A stretch of DNA of 64,000 nt from Synechococcus sp. CO36386bin_29 (GTDB lineage: Bacteria; Cyanobacteriota; Cyanobacteriia; PCC-6307; Cyanobiaceae), in NCBI GenBank assembly GCA_011523835.1, contig WTFZ01000051.1, positions 1 to 64,000 on the forward strand. The letters run 5' to 3'. A program made the translations under genes and the position numbers. This document shows positions 50,949 through 60,893 of the stretch, piece after piece. The notes beneath the pieces are model-generated. The model made no database searches, was not told the DNA's origin, and saw nothing but the letters and a program-made list of their open reading frames with translations. Each line of letters starts with the position of its first letter. The stretch's first letter is position 1.

Positions 50949-52484
50949 TCACTCACCCAGGAAGATGCGATAGGCAGGATTGGAGGTTTCCTCCCAGCTG
51001 GCATAGCCAAGTTCTCTGAGAACTCCCTGCCAGTCCTTGAGTTCTTCTGGTCTCACAAGCACTCCGACAACGATTCGACCCACATCTGCTCCATGGTTTC
51101 GATAGTGGAAGATGCTGATGGACCAGTGCTCATGTAGAGCGCTGACAAAGCGCATCAGCGCCCCCGGGCGCTCAGGAAATTCAAAGCGATACAGCAATTC
51201 ATGCGGTTGCGGGGATCCTGTATCAGTGCGACTTGGCAGACGCCCTCCAACCATGTGGCGCAGATGGACCTTCGAGAGTTCATCGTCACTGAGATCGAGA
51301 CAGTCGTAGCCATAACTACGCAGGTAAGCGAGAAGATCCGATCGGTCCTGCAGATCGGCCACTTGGATACCCATGAAAATGTGGGCGCGTTCGCCAGCAC
51401 CCATGCGGTAACTGAATTCCGTCAGGCTGCGTTTCTCGAGAAGCCCACACAGTTTCCTAAGGCTTCCGGGCTCCTCGGGAATCTCCACAGCCAACATGGC
51501 CTCCCGTTCTTCACCCAGTTCAGCGCGCTCCGCAACGAAGCGAAGACGATCGAAGTTCATGTTGGCTCCGCAGGCAACGGCCACAAGCTCCTGACCATTC
51601 AGGCCACGCCGAGCGACATCTGCTTTCAGACCGGCGACAGCTAAAGCACCGGCCGGTTCGAGAATGGACCGGGTGTCTTCAAAGACATCCTTGATCGCCG
51701 CACAGATTTCATCCGTACTGACTGTGACGATGGAATCGACATAGCGCTGGACAAGCCGGAAGGTGTGCTCACCGACTTCGCGCACGGCCACACCATCAGC
51801 GAATAACCCGACCTGAGGAAGCCGTATGCGCTCCCCGGCTTCCAGTGAGAGGGTCATGGCAGCAGCATCGTGTGGTTCAACTCCGATGATCTGCACGTCG
51901 GGCCACAGACTTTTCACATAAGCGGCAATTCCACCGATCAGCCCTCCGCCACCGATGGCGACGTAAATGGCATACGGGGGACGGGGACTCTGGCGAAGGA
52001 CCTCCATCCCAACGGTCCCCTGTCCGGCGATCACATCCGGGTCGTCAAAGGGATGGATGAAGCAGAGGTTTTCGATTTCACTTCGTCGGCACGCCTCGGC
52101 ATAGGCCTCGTCGTAGGTCTCGCCATGAAGAAGAACCTCGCCCCCCAGTTGCTTCACAGCCTCGACTTTCACACTCGGGGTTGTGACTGGCATCACAATC
52201 ACCGCACGACAGTTGAGATGGGAAGCGCTGAGCGCGACTCCCTGCGCATGGTTGCCAGCACTGGAGGCGATCACCCCGCGACTCAACTCCTCCTGGGACA
52301 GCTGGGCCATGCGGTTATATGCCCCTCGCAGCTTGAACGAAAAAACAGGCTGTAGATCCTCTCGCTTGAGCCGGATGGTGTTGGAGAGCCGTCGACTGAG
52401 ATTCTTGGCTTCATCCAGGGGAGTTTCACGGGCGACGTCGTAGACCCGCGCACGAAGAATTCTCTGGAGATAGTCATCCATCAA
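50949..52484 (-). CDS. ilvA: Threonine ammonia-lyase, biosynthetic, with two ACT-like domains
   Basis: 511 residues (ATG 52484 or the next ATG 52481). PLP Lys in LQPVFSFKLRGAYNRMAQL, GVIASSAGNHAQGVALSASH, Gly-rich phosphate loop VAIGGGGLIGGIAAYVKSL, PLP ring Ser region near VAVACGANMNFDR. Two C-terminal regulatory ACT-like repeats: MLAVEIPEEPGSLRKLCGLL and YRFEFPERPGALMRFVSALH. First step of isoleucine synthesis with feedback control by Ile. Divergent from dxs across 74 bases. Confidence 0.97.
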   Translation of the reverse strand: MMDDYLQRILRARVYDVARETPLDEAKNLSRRLSNTIRLKREDLQPVFSFKLRGAYNRMAQLSQEELSRGVIASSAGNHAQGVALSASHLNCRAVIVMPVTTPSVKVEAVKQLGGEVLLHGETYDEAYAEACRRSEIENLCFIHPFDDPDVIAGQGTVGMEVLRQSPRPPYAIYVAIGGGGLIGGIAAYVKSLWPDVQIIGVEPHDAAAMTLSLEAGERIRLPQVGLFADGVAVREVGEHTFRLVQRYVDSIVTVSTDEICAAIKDVFEDTRSILEPAGALAVAGLKADVARRGLNGQELVAVACGANMNFDRLRFVAERAELGEEREAMLAVEIPEEPGSLRKLCGLLEKRSLTEFSYRMGAGERAHIFMGIQVADLQDRSDLLAYLRSYGYDCLDLSDDELSKVHLRHMVGGRLPSRTDTGSPQPHELLYRFEFPERPGALMRFVSALHEHWSISIFHYRNHGADVGRIVVGVLVRPEELKDWQGVLRELGYASWEETSNPAYRIFLGE

Positions 52485-52558
52485 CCCAGTCTGACAACCA
52501 GGTGTCTTTCGCGACTGGTGAGGAGGGCCCGTAGATTGCCTGAATCAGAAGCGGGCCC

Positions 52559-54502
52559 ATGCACCTGAGCGACTTAGCCCATCCCAATGAGCTGCATGGG
52601 CTCTCTGTTGCAGAGCTCCAGGACGTTGCGAAACAGATCAGAGAACGCCATCTCGAGGTTGTTTCCAACAGCGGCGGGCATCTCGGCCCTGGTCTGGGCG
52701 TTGTTGAACTGACCCTTGCCTTGTATCAAACCCTTGATCTGGACAAGGACCGGGTGGTTTGGGATGTCGGTCATCAGGCATATCCGCATAAGTTGATCAC
52801 TGGCAGATACGGCACCTTTGACTCCCTGCGTCAGCAGGGTGGCGTCGCCGGTTATCTCAAGCGCTGTGAAAGTGAATTCGATCATTTCGGCGCTGGTCAT
52901 GCCAGCACCTCCATCTCAGCTGCACTCGGGATGGCGATGGCCCGTGATCGGCAGGGACTTGACCACAAGTGCGTCGCAGTGATCGGTGATGGTGCACTGA
53001 CGGGCGGAATGGCCCTTGAAGCCATCAACCATGCCGGTCACATGCCCGACACACCGTTGCTGGTGGTGCTCAATGACAACGACATGTCGATCTCACCCCC
53101 TGTGGGTGCCTTGTCGAGCCACCTCAATCGCATGCGACTGAGTCCACCCCTGCAATTCCTCTCCGGAAGTGTGGAGGAAAGCATGCGTCATCTTCCGTTT
53201 ATGGGAGGCGATTTACCACCGGAGCTGAATCGCCTGAAAGAAAGCATGCGCCGACTAGCAGTGCCGAAGGTCGGCGCCGTGTTCGAAGAACTGGGATTCA
53301 CCTACATGGGCCCGGTCGACGGCCATGACATCGCGGAAATGACCCGTACGTTCCAGGCAGCGCACCGCATCGGCGGTCCAGTCCTTGTTCACGTGATCAC
53401 CACGAAAGGCAAGGGGTATCCCTACGCAGAGGCTGATCAGGTCGGATATCACGCCCAGTCGGCGTTTGACCTTGGGACAGGAAAAGCACGACCGAGCAAA
53501 ACACCTAAACCACCCAGTTACAGCAAGGTTTTCGGACAGACACTTGTGAAAATCTGCGAACAGGATTCCAAGGTGGTGGGCATTACTGCAGCGATGGCAA
53601 CCGGTACTGGCCTCGATCTGCTTCAAAAAGCTGTTCCAGATCAATATGTCGACGTCGGGATCGCAGAACAACACGCTGTCACCCTTGCTGCAGGCATGGC
53701 CTGTGATGGACTCAGACCGGTCGTTGCGATCTACAGCACTTTTCTGCAACGGGCGTTTGATCAAATGATCCATGATGTGGGCATACAGAACCTGCCTGTC
53801 ACGTTCGTGCTCGATCGGGCAGGAATCGTTGGTGCTGACGGCCCGACCCATCAAGGCCAGTACGACATCAGTTATTTGCGAGCTATTCCGAACTTCACAG
53901 TGATGGCTCCGAAAGACGAAGCTGAATTGCAACGCATGCTCGTCAGCAGCCTGCAGCATCCAGGACCCTGTGCCATCAGAATTCCCCGGGGACCAGGTGA
54001 AGGTGTACCCCTGATGGAGGAGGGTTGGGAGTCATTGCCGATCGGCCGCGGAGAGCTTCTCCGTGAAGGTGATGATCTTCTCATCGTTGCCTATGGAGCC
54101 ATGAACTCCAAGGCGATGGCAACCGCTGAACTCTTGGCGGCCAAGGGAGTGGAGAGCACCGTTGTGAATGCACGATTCCTGAGGCCCCTTGACGATGAGC
54201 TTCTGCATCCTCTGGCTCAACGCATCGGCAAGGTGGTCACGATTGAAGAGGGAACCTTGGCAGGAGGCTTCGGTTCTGCGGTGACAGAGTCGCTGATAGA
54301 CGCCGATCTCAAACCATCAATCCTTCGGTTGGGGATTCCAGATGTCCTCGTTGATCATGCGACTCCTCAGCAGAGCTTCGAGCAACTTGGCCTCACACCC
54401 TCACAGATGGCAGAGACGATCTTTTCTTTTTACAAGGGATCCAATCAAACAAATTCGGCTGCTTGGATCCAGCAGACGAATGTGGCGGTTCTTGAAAACT
54501 GA
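52559..54502 (+). CDS. dxs: 1-deoxy-D-xylulose-5-phosphate synthase
   Basis: 647 residues. First step of the MEP isoprenoid pathway (pyruvate plus glyceraldehyde-3-phosphate, thiamine-dependent). Motifs: [37 protein letters not shown]-binding [20 protein letters not shown] with a following [15 protein letters not shown], and the transketolase centre [21 protein letters not shown]-terminal transketolase domain intact ([20 protein letters not shown]). A hairpin follows the stop. Confidence 0.98.
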   Translation: MHLSDLAHPNELHGLSVAELQDVAKQIRERHLEVVSNSGGHLGPGLGVVELTLALYQTLDLDKDRVVWDVGHQAYPHKLITGRYGTFDSLRQQGGVAGYLKRCESEFDHFGAGHASTSISAALGMAMARDRQGLDHKCVAVIGDGALTGGMALEAINHAGHMPDTPLLVVLNDNDMSISPPVGALSSHLNRMRLSPPLQFLSGSVEESMRHLPFMGGDLPPELNRLKESMRRLAVPKVGAVFEELGFTYMGPVDGHDIAEMTRTFQAAHRIGGPVLVHVITTKGKGYPYAEADQVGYHAQSAFDLGTGKARPSKTPKPPSYSKVFGQTLVKICEQDSKVVGITAAMATGTGLDLLQKAVPDQYVDVGIAEQHAVTLAAGMACDGLRPVVAIYSTFLQRAFDQMIHDVGIQNLPVTFVLDRAGIVGADGPTHQGQYDISYLRAIPNFTVMAPKDEAELQRMLVSSLQHPGPCAIRIPRGPGEGVPLMEEGWESLPIGRGELLREGDDLLIVAYGAMNSKAMATAELLAAKGVESTVVNARFLRPLDDELLHPLAQRIGKVVTIEEGTLAGGFGSAVTESLIDADLKPSILRLGIPDVLVDHATPQQSFEQLGLTPSQMAETIFSFYKGSNQTNSAAWIQQTNVAVLEN

Positions 54503-54504
54503 GG

Positions 54505-54532
54505 ACTCAGGAGGGCCATCACCCTCCTGAGT
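54505..54532 (+). terminator. Bidirectional terminator hairpin between dxs and psaK
   Basis: Perfect 11-bp inverted repeat ACTCAGGAGGG-ccatca-CCCTCCTGAGT just after the dxs stop and just before the psaK stop on the opposite strand. No strong T-run on the plus strand; TTTT follows on the minus side after a short spacer. Confidence 0.7.
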
Positions 54533-54543
54533 TCCGCGCTGCA

Positions 54544-54801
54544 TCAGAGAACGCCGCGGGTCGACAGACCGAGAATTGCACCCATACCGAGGATGTGGCC
54601 AAAGCTGGTGCATCCGAGCATTGCACCGTGACTCATTCCACCGAAGAAGGATGCACTGGGCATCTTTGCTCCTTCATTGGGATACTTGATTGTGGCCTTG
54701 CCGATCGCGATCGCAATCACGTTGCAGATGATCATCACCAGCGCGACCTTGGGTGACCAGGTCACGGTTGCAGGGGCGATAGCAAGAAGTGGCATGAACA
54801 T
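54544..54801 (-). CDS. psaK: Photosystem I reaction centre subunit PsaK
   Basis: 85 residues from ATG 54801 (MFMPLLAIAPATVTWSPKVA), typical PsaK length; the 35 upstream track codons are not PsaK. Two spans: WSPKVALVMIICNVIAIAIG and a C-terminal SHGAMLGCTSFGHILGMGAI. The loop GKATIKYPNEGAKMPSASFF with the Gly-x-Ala-x-hydrophobic pattern is typical. PsaK is a peripheral subunit of photosystem I on the thylakoid membrane, binding antenna chlorophylls. It lies downstream of DUF3593 on the same strand. Confidence 0.93.
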   Translation of the reverse strand: MFMPLLAIAPATVTWSPKVALVMIICNVIAIAIGKATIKYPNEGAKMPSASFFGGMSHGAMLGCTSFGHILGMGAILGLSTRGVL

Positions 54802-54868
54802 GCTTGAAGCAGGCGACGCCTCATCTTCAGTGTTCACGCAGCCTTCGGCGATGTCTCGTAAGAGATAT

Positions 54869-55159
54869 TCATCGCTGAGACACCTCAACTCGTAGGAGAC
54901 CGGCAACGATCAACGCGTTGCTGAGTGTGAGGAACGCTTCGGCGCCACCATGGAGTTGGTCGATGGCGACAAGCTCGGCATCGAAGCGAAGCCGAGCGAT
55001 GATCGCTGCAACGATGGTGACGCTCACAAACAGCAGTGTGAGCTGAAAACCGAGACGCGAGAGCCGATTGAACCACCCATTGGCCCCGAGTCTCCTGAGG
55101 AAGATGAGGTAAGGGAAAAGCGACAAGGCAAAAATGGGTGCTGGATCGAAGTTGTCCAT
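54869..55159 (-). CDS. DUF3593 family membrane protein
   Basis: 96 residues from ATG 55159 (MDNFDPAPIFALSLFPYLIF), overlapping the DUF2499 stop by one base (TGATG); the longer track start lies inside DUF2499. Three spans: ALSLFPYLIFLRRLGANG, RLGFQLTLLFVSVTIVAAII, and HGGAEAFLTLSNALIVAGLL. Pairing with DUF2499 is conserved across cyanobacteria and matched by nuclear genes of plastid proteins in plants. Function unknown. Confidence 0.9.
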   Translation of the reverse strand: MDNFDPAPIFALSLFPYLIFLRRLGANGWFNRLSRLGFQLTLLFVSVTIVAAIIARLRFDAELVAIDQLHGGAEAFLTLSNALIVAGLLRVEVSQR

Positions 55160-55479
55160 CACTGGTCCTGCATCGCGGGTGAGTTTGGAGGTGTTGCAAC
55201 CCCTTTGTGTGCAGCAACCAAGGCAAGACAGCAATTGCCGAGCAGAGTGGTAGACGCCTGAAGCGTGACCAACCATCGCAACGATTCAGCGTTGTCGTAG
55301 ATGTGCCAGGTGCATGCCGCCATTGCACTGATCAATGCTGGAACCATGGAGAGGCCGAACAGACTGATCCCGAAAACATGAGGACCGCTGCCACGGCGCT
55401 GAATCAGAGCAATCGCTGCAAGCCACTCAAAAACAGACGCCCAGTGGATCCACCAGGTACCAAATGACAGATCGTGCAT
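55159..55479 (-). CDS. DUF2499 (Ycf49-like) membrane protein
   Basis: 106 residues from ATG 55479, the family start HDLSFGTWWIHWASVFEWLA; the 72 codons upstream in the track run into the divergent csaB gene. Three spans (SVFEWLAAIALIQRR, FGISLFGLSMVPALISAMAA, TLQASTTLLGNCCLALVAAH), with the conserved CTWHIYDNAESLRWLVTLQA. It is the plastid Ycf49 family and is coupled to DUF3593. Function unknown. Confidence 0.9.
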   Translation of the reverse strand: MHDLSFGTWWIHWASVFEWLAAIALIQRRGSGPHVFGISLFGLSMVPALISAMAACTWHIYDNAESLRWLVTLQASTTLLGNCCLALVAAHKGVATPPNSPAMQDQ

Positions 55480-55539
55480 GACAAGTGATCGAATCAGTTC
55501 ACCGTAACGGCGCTTCGGGTTGATAATGATAAGAAGCGA

Positions 55540-56625
55540 ATGGTGACTGTGGCTCACTTCAGCAATAGCGGTCGTTTCAGGGTTCTCATATGCGGGTACT
55601 ACGGAGAACACAATCTTGGTGATGATGCCCTGCTTGCAGTTCTTCTGAATGAGTTGGAGAGCCCATGGATCCCTGTGATCACTGCAAGAGATCAACAGGC
55701 AGTGGCGTCGATGACACCGGGGCTTGAGACTGTGAATCGGCGATCTTTGCGATCAGTCTTACAAGCCTTGAAAGAGGTCGATGTGTTGGTGCTTGGTGGT
55801 GGGAGTCTTCTCCAGGATTCCACCAGTACACGAAGTTTGATTTACTACATTCTTCTGATCTGGAGAGCAAAATTATTGCAGAAACCTGTTGTCCTCTGGG
55901 GACAGGGGTTAGGTCCATTGAAGAGAAGATTGAGCAAGCTATTGGTCCGTTCAACATTACGAATCATCAGCTCTGTGACATGGAGAGATTCAGCCTCTTT
56001 GAACCAGTCGATGCAGTGGAAACTGGACATTCCGATGATGGTCGGCCCAGATCCTGTTTGGGGCCATCCTGCACCTGAATGGAAATCAGGGTCCTCTTTG
56101 ATTTTGTGTTGGAGACCGACACCTTTACTCAGCAATCTGGGATGGTTGCAACTGATTAATGCACTCTGTGAATTCAGCGAAATGCACGACTTTAAAGTCA
56201 TATGGCTTGCATTTCACGACCATCAGGATATCAATTTATTGGATGATTTAGAGCAACAGCGGATTGTCCCGCAAAAATTGATGAACCGCTCAACAACAAT
56301 CGCTGCGGAGTCGATTCCCAAGGTTCAGAATCTCTTCCGTGAATCAAGAATGGTGATTGCGATGCGCTTGCATGCACTGATCCTCGCTGCAATTGGTGGT
56401 GTACCGACAAGTGCATTGAGCTATGACCCAAAAGTCACTGCGGCAGCTGATCAAGCGAAGATCCTATGCACTGAGCTCAGCAATCAATTGTCAGAACAAC
56501 AGTTGGTAAAACAATGGAATGAAGCGATGAACAGTCGACTGAATGGAGAAAACATCAAACAACTAGCTGACTCTGCTCGTATACATAGTCAAGTTTTAAA
56601 CAACAGACTCAAGCAATTGCTATGA
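55540..56625 (+). CDS. csaB: Polysaccharide pyruvyl transferase CsaB
   Basis: 361 residues. N-terminal VLICGYYGEHNLGDDALLAV (GY-x-G-x-x-N-x-GD), DVLVLGGGSLLQDSTSTRSL, VLWGQGLGPLKRRLSKLLVR, WRDSASLNQSM, and the late SRMVIAMRLHALILAAIGGV with YDPKVTAAAD. These match CsaB-type GT-B enzymes that add ketal pyruvate to cell-wall or exopolysaccharide, needed for S-layer attachment in some bacteria. It is AT-richer toward its 3' end and borders two broken genes. Confidence 0.92.
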   Translation: MVTVAHFSNSGRFRVLICGYYGEHNLGDDALLAVLLNELESPWIPVITARDQQAVASMTPGLETVNRRSLRSVLQALKEVDVLVLGGGSLLQDSTSTRSLIYYILLIWRAKLLQKPVVLWGQGLGPLKRRLSKLLVRSTLRIISSVTWRDSASLNQSMQWKLDIPMMVGPDPVWGHPAPEWKSGSSLILCWRPTPLLSNLGWLQLINALCEFSEMHDFKVIWLAFHDHQDINLLDDLEQQRIVPQKLMNRSTTIAAESIPKVQNLFRESRMVIAMRLHALILAAIGGVPTSALSYDPKVTAAADQAKILCTELSNQLSEQQLVKQWNEAMNSRLNGENIKQLADSARIHSQVLNNRLKQLL

Positions 56626-56656
56626 TAATTTTAAAATAAATACTCGAAACAGATAT

Positions 56657-57691
56657 TCAACGAATTTGCGGTTTCTTGTGGATATCAAAGCTCATTCGTA
56701 GCACTTGACTGATCGTTAATCCAACTGGAATATCACCGCCAAAAGAAGTCCCAAGAATTTGACGATAAAGCTTAGTATCAACAAGGCGATAGGTTGTGGT
56801 TTTTAGGGGAATGTATTTTGCTTGTTTGACTAACTGTTCGATGTTCCTCATGTAATATTGCACAAAATTACGGAACGCATTATTCTTTCGCAAAGCACGA
56901 TCGTTGATATATAGAAAAAGAGGTCGAGAAAGTGGCAGATATAGCTCCTTTTGAACAGCAGAAATGGATGGAAAGATCGGAGAACCATCGTTATTCACAA
57001 TCCGAATCGCTTTCAACTTTTACTGATTATTCATAAAGTTAGCAAACCCAAAGTATCCTAATGAATTGATATTGTTGGCAATACAGTTAACAAATATATT
57101 GTCATCTTCGCTGGACTTGTAATCGGTTCTGGAGTTTACAGTCGAGTTATTAATAGCCTTATTGAAAATATCATAAGTGCCTGAATCTCTGCCAGTACCG
57201 CATAACTTGATGGGTGTGGATGGAAAATCAAGATTAACTTGGTTCCAGCGGGTAATTTTTCCCTGTGAATCCCTTGTCCATAGACGAGAAAGCTCCGACG
57301 GGGTTAATGAAGAAAGCCAACGATTGGACTTATTAGTAACAACAGTGATGGCATCAAAAGCAATTGGTAGTTCCATAAAGTTAATACCATTCTTTTGGCA
57401 TGCTTTGATCTCGGTGGAATTGATTGGACGCGATGCATTGGCAAGAGGGATTTTGTTTTGACAGAATTCTCTAAAGCCTGCTGATGAACCGATTGAACGA
57501 AGAGATATGGAGACATCTTTGCCTTGGTTAGTATTATTAAACTTTTGAATTGCTAACGACGTTATTGGATAAACAGTACTGGAACCAGCAATAGAAAGAT
57601 TTGCAGCTGATACCGCAGAAGCAAGAGTCGAGAGAACTACGAAAGGAGCGAGGAAAAAAGAAGGACTTAATCCAATTGCGCAATAAACCAA
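56657..57691 (-). pseudogene. PstS/SphX-like phosphate-binding protein, interrupted by an in-frame stop
   Basis: Two track ORFs (57020-57691 and 56657-57016) are one gene in one frame split by a single TAA at 57022-57020. Upstream part: signal peptide (PFVVLSTLASAVSA), LSIAGSSTVYPITSLAIQKF, ISLRSIGSSAGFREFC, PIAFDAITVVTNKSNRWL, LCGTGRDSGTYDIFNKAI and SLGYFGFANFMNNQ. Translation then meets the stop and continues as KLKAIRIVNNDGSPIFPSIS, the expected next segment of SphX/PstS. The start is probably TTG 57691. It would bind phosphate in the periplasm for the Pst system; here likely inactive unless the stop is read through or a sequencing error. AT-rich. Confidence 0.85.
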
Positions 57692-57752
57692 TATTGTTAT
57701 TCTGGATACAGAAAACTAGTTTTGGGTTAACATTTCACTAGGAATCATGATT

Positions 57753-58894
57753 TCAATGGCGACCTGAAAGATCCTGGAACCAGCCCCGCTTCCATGAAAA
57801 ACATGCTTGAAAGATAGCAATTAATGTCATTAGTAATAAACAATTCAAATAACCATATTTCCAATTTAATTCGGGCATATATTATTGAAATTCATACCAT
57901 AAATTCCAGCAATAAATGTTAATGGAGCAAAAATGGTACTCACAATGGTCAGGGTCTTGATAATCTGATTCATGACATTTCCAGTACTAGCCATATAGGC
58001 ATCATTAATGCTATTGAGTTGAAGCTGGATGCTGTCACCAATTTCAAGTAAAGTATTCACATGTTCGGCCATATCTTGAAGCCCTTCACGGGCATTTGGC
58101 CCCAGCAAACGCTGACTTTGTCTCAATAAAACAATCAACTCATTGCGTAATGGCCATAGTTGTCGACGGGCTACACGGTGGTTGAATCGTACTTGATACG
58201 CCTTACTGATAACAGATGGCTTCGGTTTCAAGAGTGCACGCTCTTCTAAATCATCAAGGAAGATGCTTATTGATTCAAGCATTGGTAAATGACTATCCAA
58301 AATGTCGTCAATGACGAAATGAAATAGATTGTCTAAATCAAGAACTTTGACATGGCTCCTTTTAACCTTAAGCCATGCTTCGAGATCATTGAAGGAGCGT
58401 TGTGGATTTTCCTGGATTGTAATTAACATACGATTTGTCAGTGCCAAATTATATTGAGTACTGATTAGATGAGTAGGATCTGAAGCAAGAGAGAATTCAT
58501 GAAGAACGGCAAATACTGACGTATTGGTTGAGCTGATTCGCGACTTTTGTGGAAAAGTCAGAAGGATATCAATCACACTTTGTTCTAGGGAGGCGAGCAG
58601 TAAGTACTGATGGAGCAAATCGATATTGCCTAAACCGCTGAATTGAAGCCACATCAACCTATCGGTTGACATTAAAGATTTGAAATCATCCAGATCATTC
58701 ATTTGAGATGCAATGACATTCCCATTATTAAATTGAAGAACTCTACAAGAGAATGGAGCTCTGCCTCCATGCAGAAATAAAGAAGTGGGGAGATTCCCAG
58801 GCCGCTCAGCTAGTCTGAGGGGTTAAGGGTTGCTGTCAGGAGAAAGGCGCTCGCCAGGTTTAAATAGAGAATGGTCAGGAAGAGAGTCAGACAT
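57753..58894 (-). pseudogene. CorA-like Mg2+/divalent cation transporter, disrupted twice
   Basis: The track shows only 57866-58702, but the frame extends in both directions. Upstream, ATG 58894 opens SDSLPDHSLFKPGERLSPD, hits TAA at 58825-58823 (codon 24) and continues in the same frame as LAERPGNLPTSLFLHGGRAP into MNDLDDF and RLMWLQFSGLGN, the CorA N-terminal domain. Near the C-terminus the CorA signature (FIAGIYGMNFNN) is followed by an extra AT (AATAATATATGCC), which shifts the frame; in the +frame the expected tail MPELNWKYGYLNCLLLMTLI and WKRGWFQDLSGRH runs to a stop at 57753. So one nonsense and one 2-base insertion inactivate it. Confidence 0.85.
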
Positions 58895-59109
58895 GGAATT
58901 AGCTAAATCAATTTATTATGAATCATCTATTAAACTTAAACTGATACCATGGATTTATTTAAGATATGCCTGCTTAGTGAATGTTTAAGCTAAGTTAGAG
59001 TCAATAAGCGATAGAATAAAGAAAGAGATCTTTTTTACTGATTTAGTCAGTGTAAATGGTTAAAGCTAAGGTGAGAATTCAGCATTTAGGATAATTTGAC
59101 AAGCAATTT

Positions 59110-60081
59110 CTATGGGATTCGTTTGCCGGTTTCACGATCAAAATAGAATGCTTTTTGTGGATCCCAGCGAACAAAAAGACGTTCCGGGCATTCAAATGAT
59201 GGATCCATGATCATTCGTAAATCTCCTTCGGATGATGCAAGATAAAGTAGCTGCGTATTTCCAAGCCATTCCCGTGAAAGAAGTCGACAAGGAAGCCCTG
59301 AATCATCGAATTTCAAGTCTTCAGGTCGTATTGCTTGAATCTGATTATCACTTGGCTTTAGACAATTGATTTGAGGTCTTCCTAAAAATTGAGCAACAAA
59401 AAGTGAATTCGGATTTTTGTATAGGTTGATCGGGGTATCGAGCTGAAGGATTTGACCATGGTTAATGATTGCAATCTTGTTGGCCATCGCCATGGCTTCG
59501 TGTTGATCATGGGTGACGTAGATCGTTGGTTTCTGTTGCTCGAGAACCAGACGTCTCAGTTCAGGACGAATGCCTTCTCGAAGTTGAGCATCGAGATTGC
59601 TCATCGGTTCATCGAGAAGATAAACCTCTGGATCGCGAATCAAGGCCCGTGCCAGAGCAACACGCTGGCGCTGACCTCCCGACAATTGAGCAGGACGATG
59701 GGAAGCTCGATCAGAGAGTTGTAAGAGATCGAGAACTCTTTGGATCCTGATCGATCGATCTTTGCACTGGACGTTGCGGATCTTTAATCCAAGTTCAAGA
59801 TTTTCAAAAACGGATAGATGAGGCAGTAACGCATAGCTCTGGAACACCATGCCAATGCTGCGTTCGGCGGGTGTGAGCTTTGTCACATCATGCCCCCCGA
59901 TCGCAATCGAACCTTCACTGACTGGATCGAGGCCTGCAATCAGGCGCAATGTCGTGCTTTTTCCGCATCCGCTAGGCCCGACAAGGGCCAAGCATTCATC
60001 GTTGCCAATCTGAAAGGCAAGATGTCTGACAATCCATTGGTTGCCGATGCAACGTCCTACGTTTTGGAGGTGAAGCGTCAT
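59110..60081 (-). CDS. ggtA: Glucosylglycerol ABC transporter ATP-binding protein
   Basis: 323 residues, MalK/UgpC-type ATPase: Walker A LALVGPSGCGKSTTLRLIAG, Q-loop GMVFQSYALLPHLSVFENL, signature QLSGGQRQRVALARALIRDP, Walker B EVYLLDEPMSNLDAQLR, H-loop IYVTHDQHEAMAMA, and a C-terminal TOBE-like regulatory domain (IQAIRPEDLKFDDSGLPCRL). Its ATG overlaps the ggtD stop by 4 bases. Assigned to the glucosylglycerol system because it completes the ggpS-ggtBCD operon. Confidence 0.9.
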   Translation of the reverse strand: MTLHLQNVGRCIGNQWIVRHLAFQIGNDECLALVGPSGCGKSTTLRLIAGLDPVSEGSIAIGGHDVTKLTPAERSIGMVFQSYALLPHLSVFENLELGLKIRNVQCKDRSIRIQRVLDLLQLSDRASHRPAQLSGGQRQRVALARALIRDPEVYLLDEPMSNLDAQLREGIRPELRRLVLEQQKPTIYVTHDQHEAMAMANKIAIINHGQILQLDTPINLYKNPNSLFVAQFLGRPQINCLKPSDNQIQAIRPEDLKFDDSGLPCRLLSREWLGNTQLLYLASSEGDLRMIMDPSFECPERLFVRWDPQKAFYFDRETGKRIP

Positions 60082-60893
60082 CCCTTGACGGCTCCACTGG
60101 TCAAACCTGAAACGATGGGCTTCTGAAATGCCATCACCAGCAGAATCAGGGGGATTGAACCGAGAACTGTAGCTGCTGCATAGGGTCCGTATGGCACTGA
60201 ATGAATGGAGGACCCCGCAATCCTCGCCATGGCTACCGGCAGGGTTAATTTGCTGGAGTCACTGATCCAAGTAAGGGCAATGGGGTATTCATTCCATGAA
60301 AATAGAAACACAAGAATGGATGTGCTAGCAATCGCTGGTGCAATCAATGGCAAAAGAATCCAACGGAATCTTTGCAGTAACGTTAAGCCTTCCACTCTGG
60401 CTGCATCTTCAAGCTCCGTGGGTAAGTCAGCGAAGGCATTGGTGAGAAGCAAAACAGCCAAGGGTTGCGACAAAGCGGCATAGGGAATGGAAAGGGCAAT
60501 CAAGCTGTTACCCAGTTGAAGAAACCTCGCAACTTCCAATAAGGCCAGAAAAAGTAACACATAAGGGAACAAGGCACATCCAATCAGCAATGCTTTGATC
60601 AATGTGGCTGTCCGCTGATTGAGTTTACTCAGGCTGTAACTGGCTGGTAGCGCCAGGATCAATGTCAGTAAAGTGGAGAGTACTCCTGCAAACAGACTGT
60701 TGAAGAGGTAGTTCAGAAATGGTGGGTCACTATTCAGCACACTTTGGTAGTGAGCCAATGTCCATCGTTGTGCGTGCTCGGCGAACGGCATCACCAAGGC
60801 TTGATCGGTGCAGAAGGATGTGTACAACTGCCAAACCAGTGGTGCCAGAGACCAGATGATGAGCAGAGGGATAATTGATCGATTCATTTTCAT
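60078..60893 (-). CDS. ggtD: Glucosylglycerol ABC transporter permease
   Basis: 271 residues, MalG-type permease with six spans (IIPLLIIWSLAPLVWQLYTS, LFAGVLSTLLTLILALPASY, ALLIGCALFPYVLLFLALLE, ILVFLFSWNEYPIALTWI, AAATVLGSIPLILLVMAF). EAA loop: DLPTELEDAARVEGLTLLQR with FRWILLPLIAP. Overlaps ggtC and ggtA by 4 bases on each side, showing strong translational coupling. Confidence 0.92.
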   Translation of the reverse strand: MKMNRSIIPLLIIWSLAPLVWQLYTSFCTDQALVMPFAEHAQRWTLAHYQSVLNSDPPFLNYLFNSLFAGVLSTLLTLILALPASYSLSKLNQRTATLIKALLIGCALFPYVLLFLALLEVARFLQLGNSLIALSIPYAALSQPLAVLLLTNAFADLPTELEDAARVEGLTLLQRFRWILLPLIAPAIASTSILVFLFSWNEYPIALTWISDSSKLTLPVAMARIAGSSIHSVPYGPYAAATVLGSIPLILLVMAFQKPIVSGLTSGAVKG

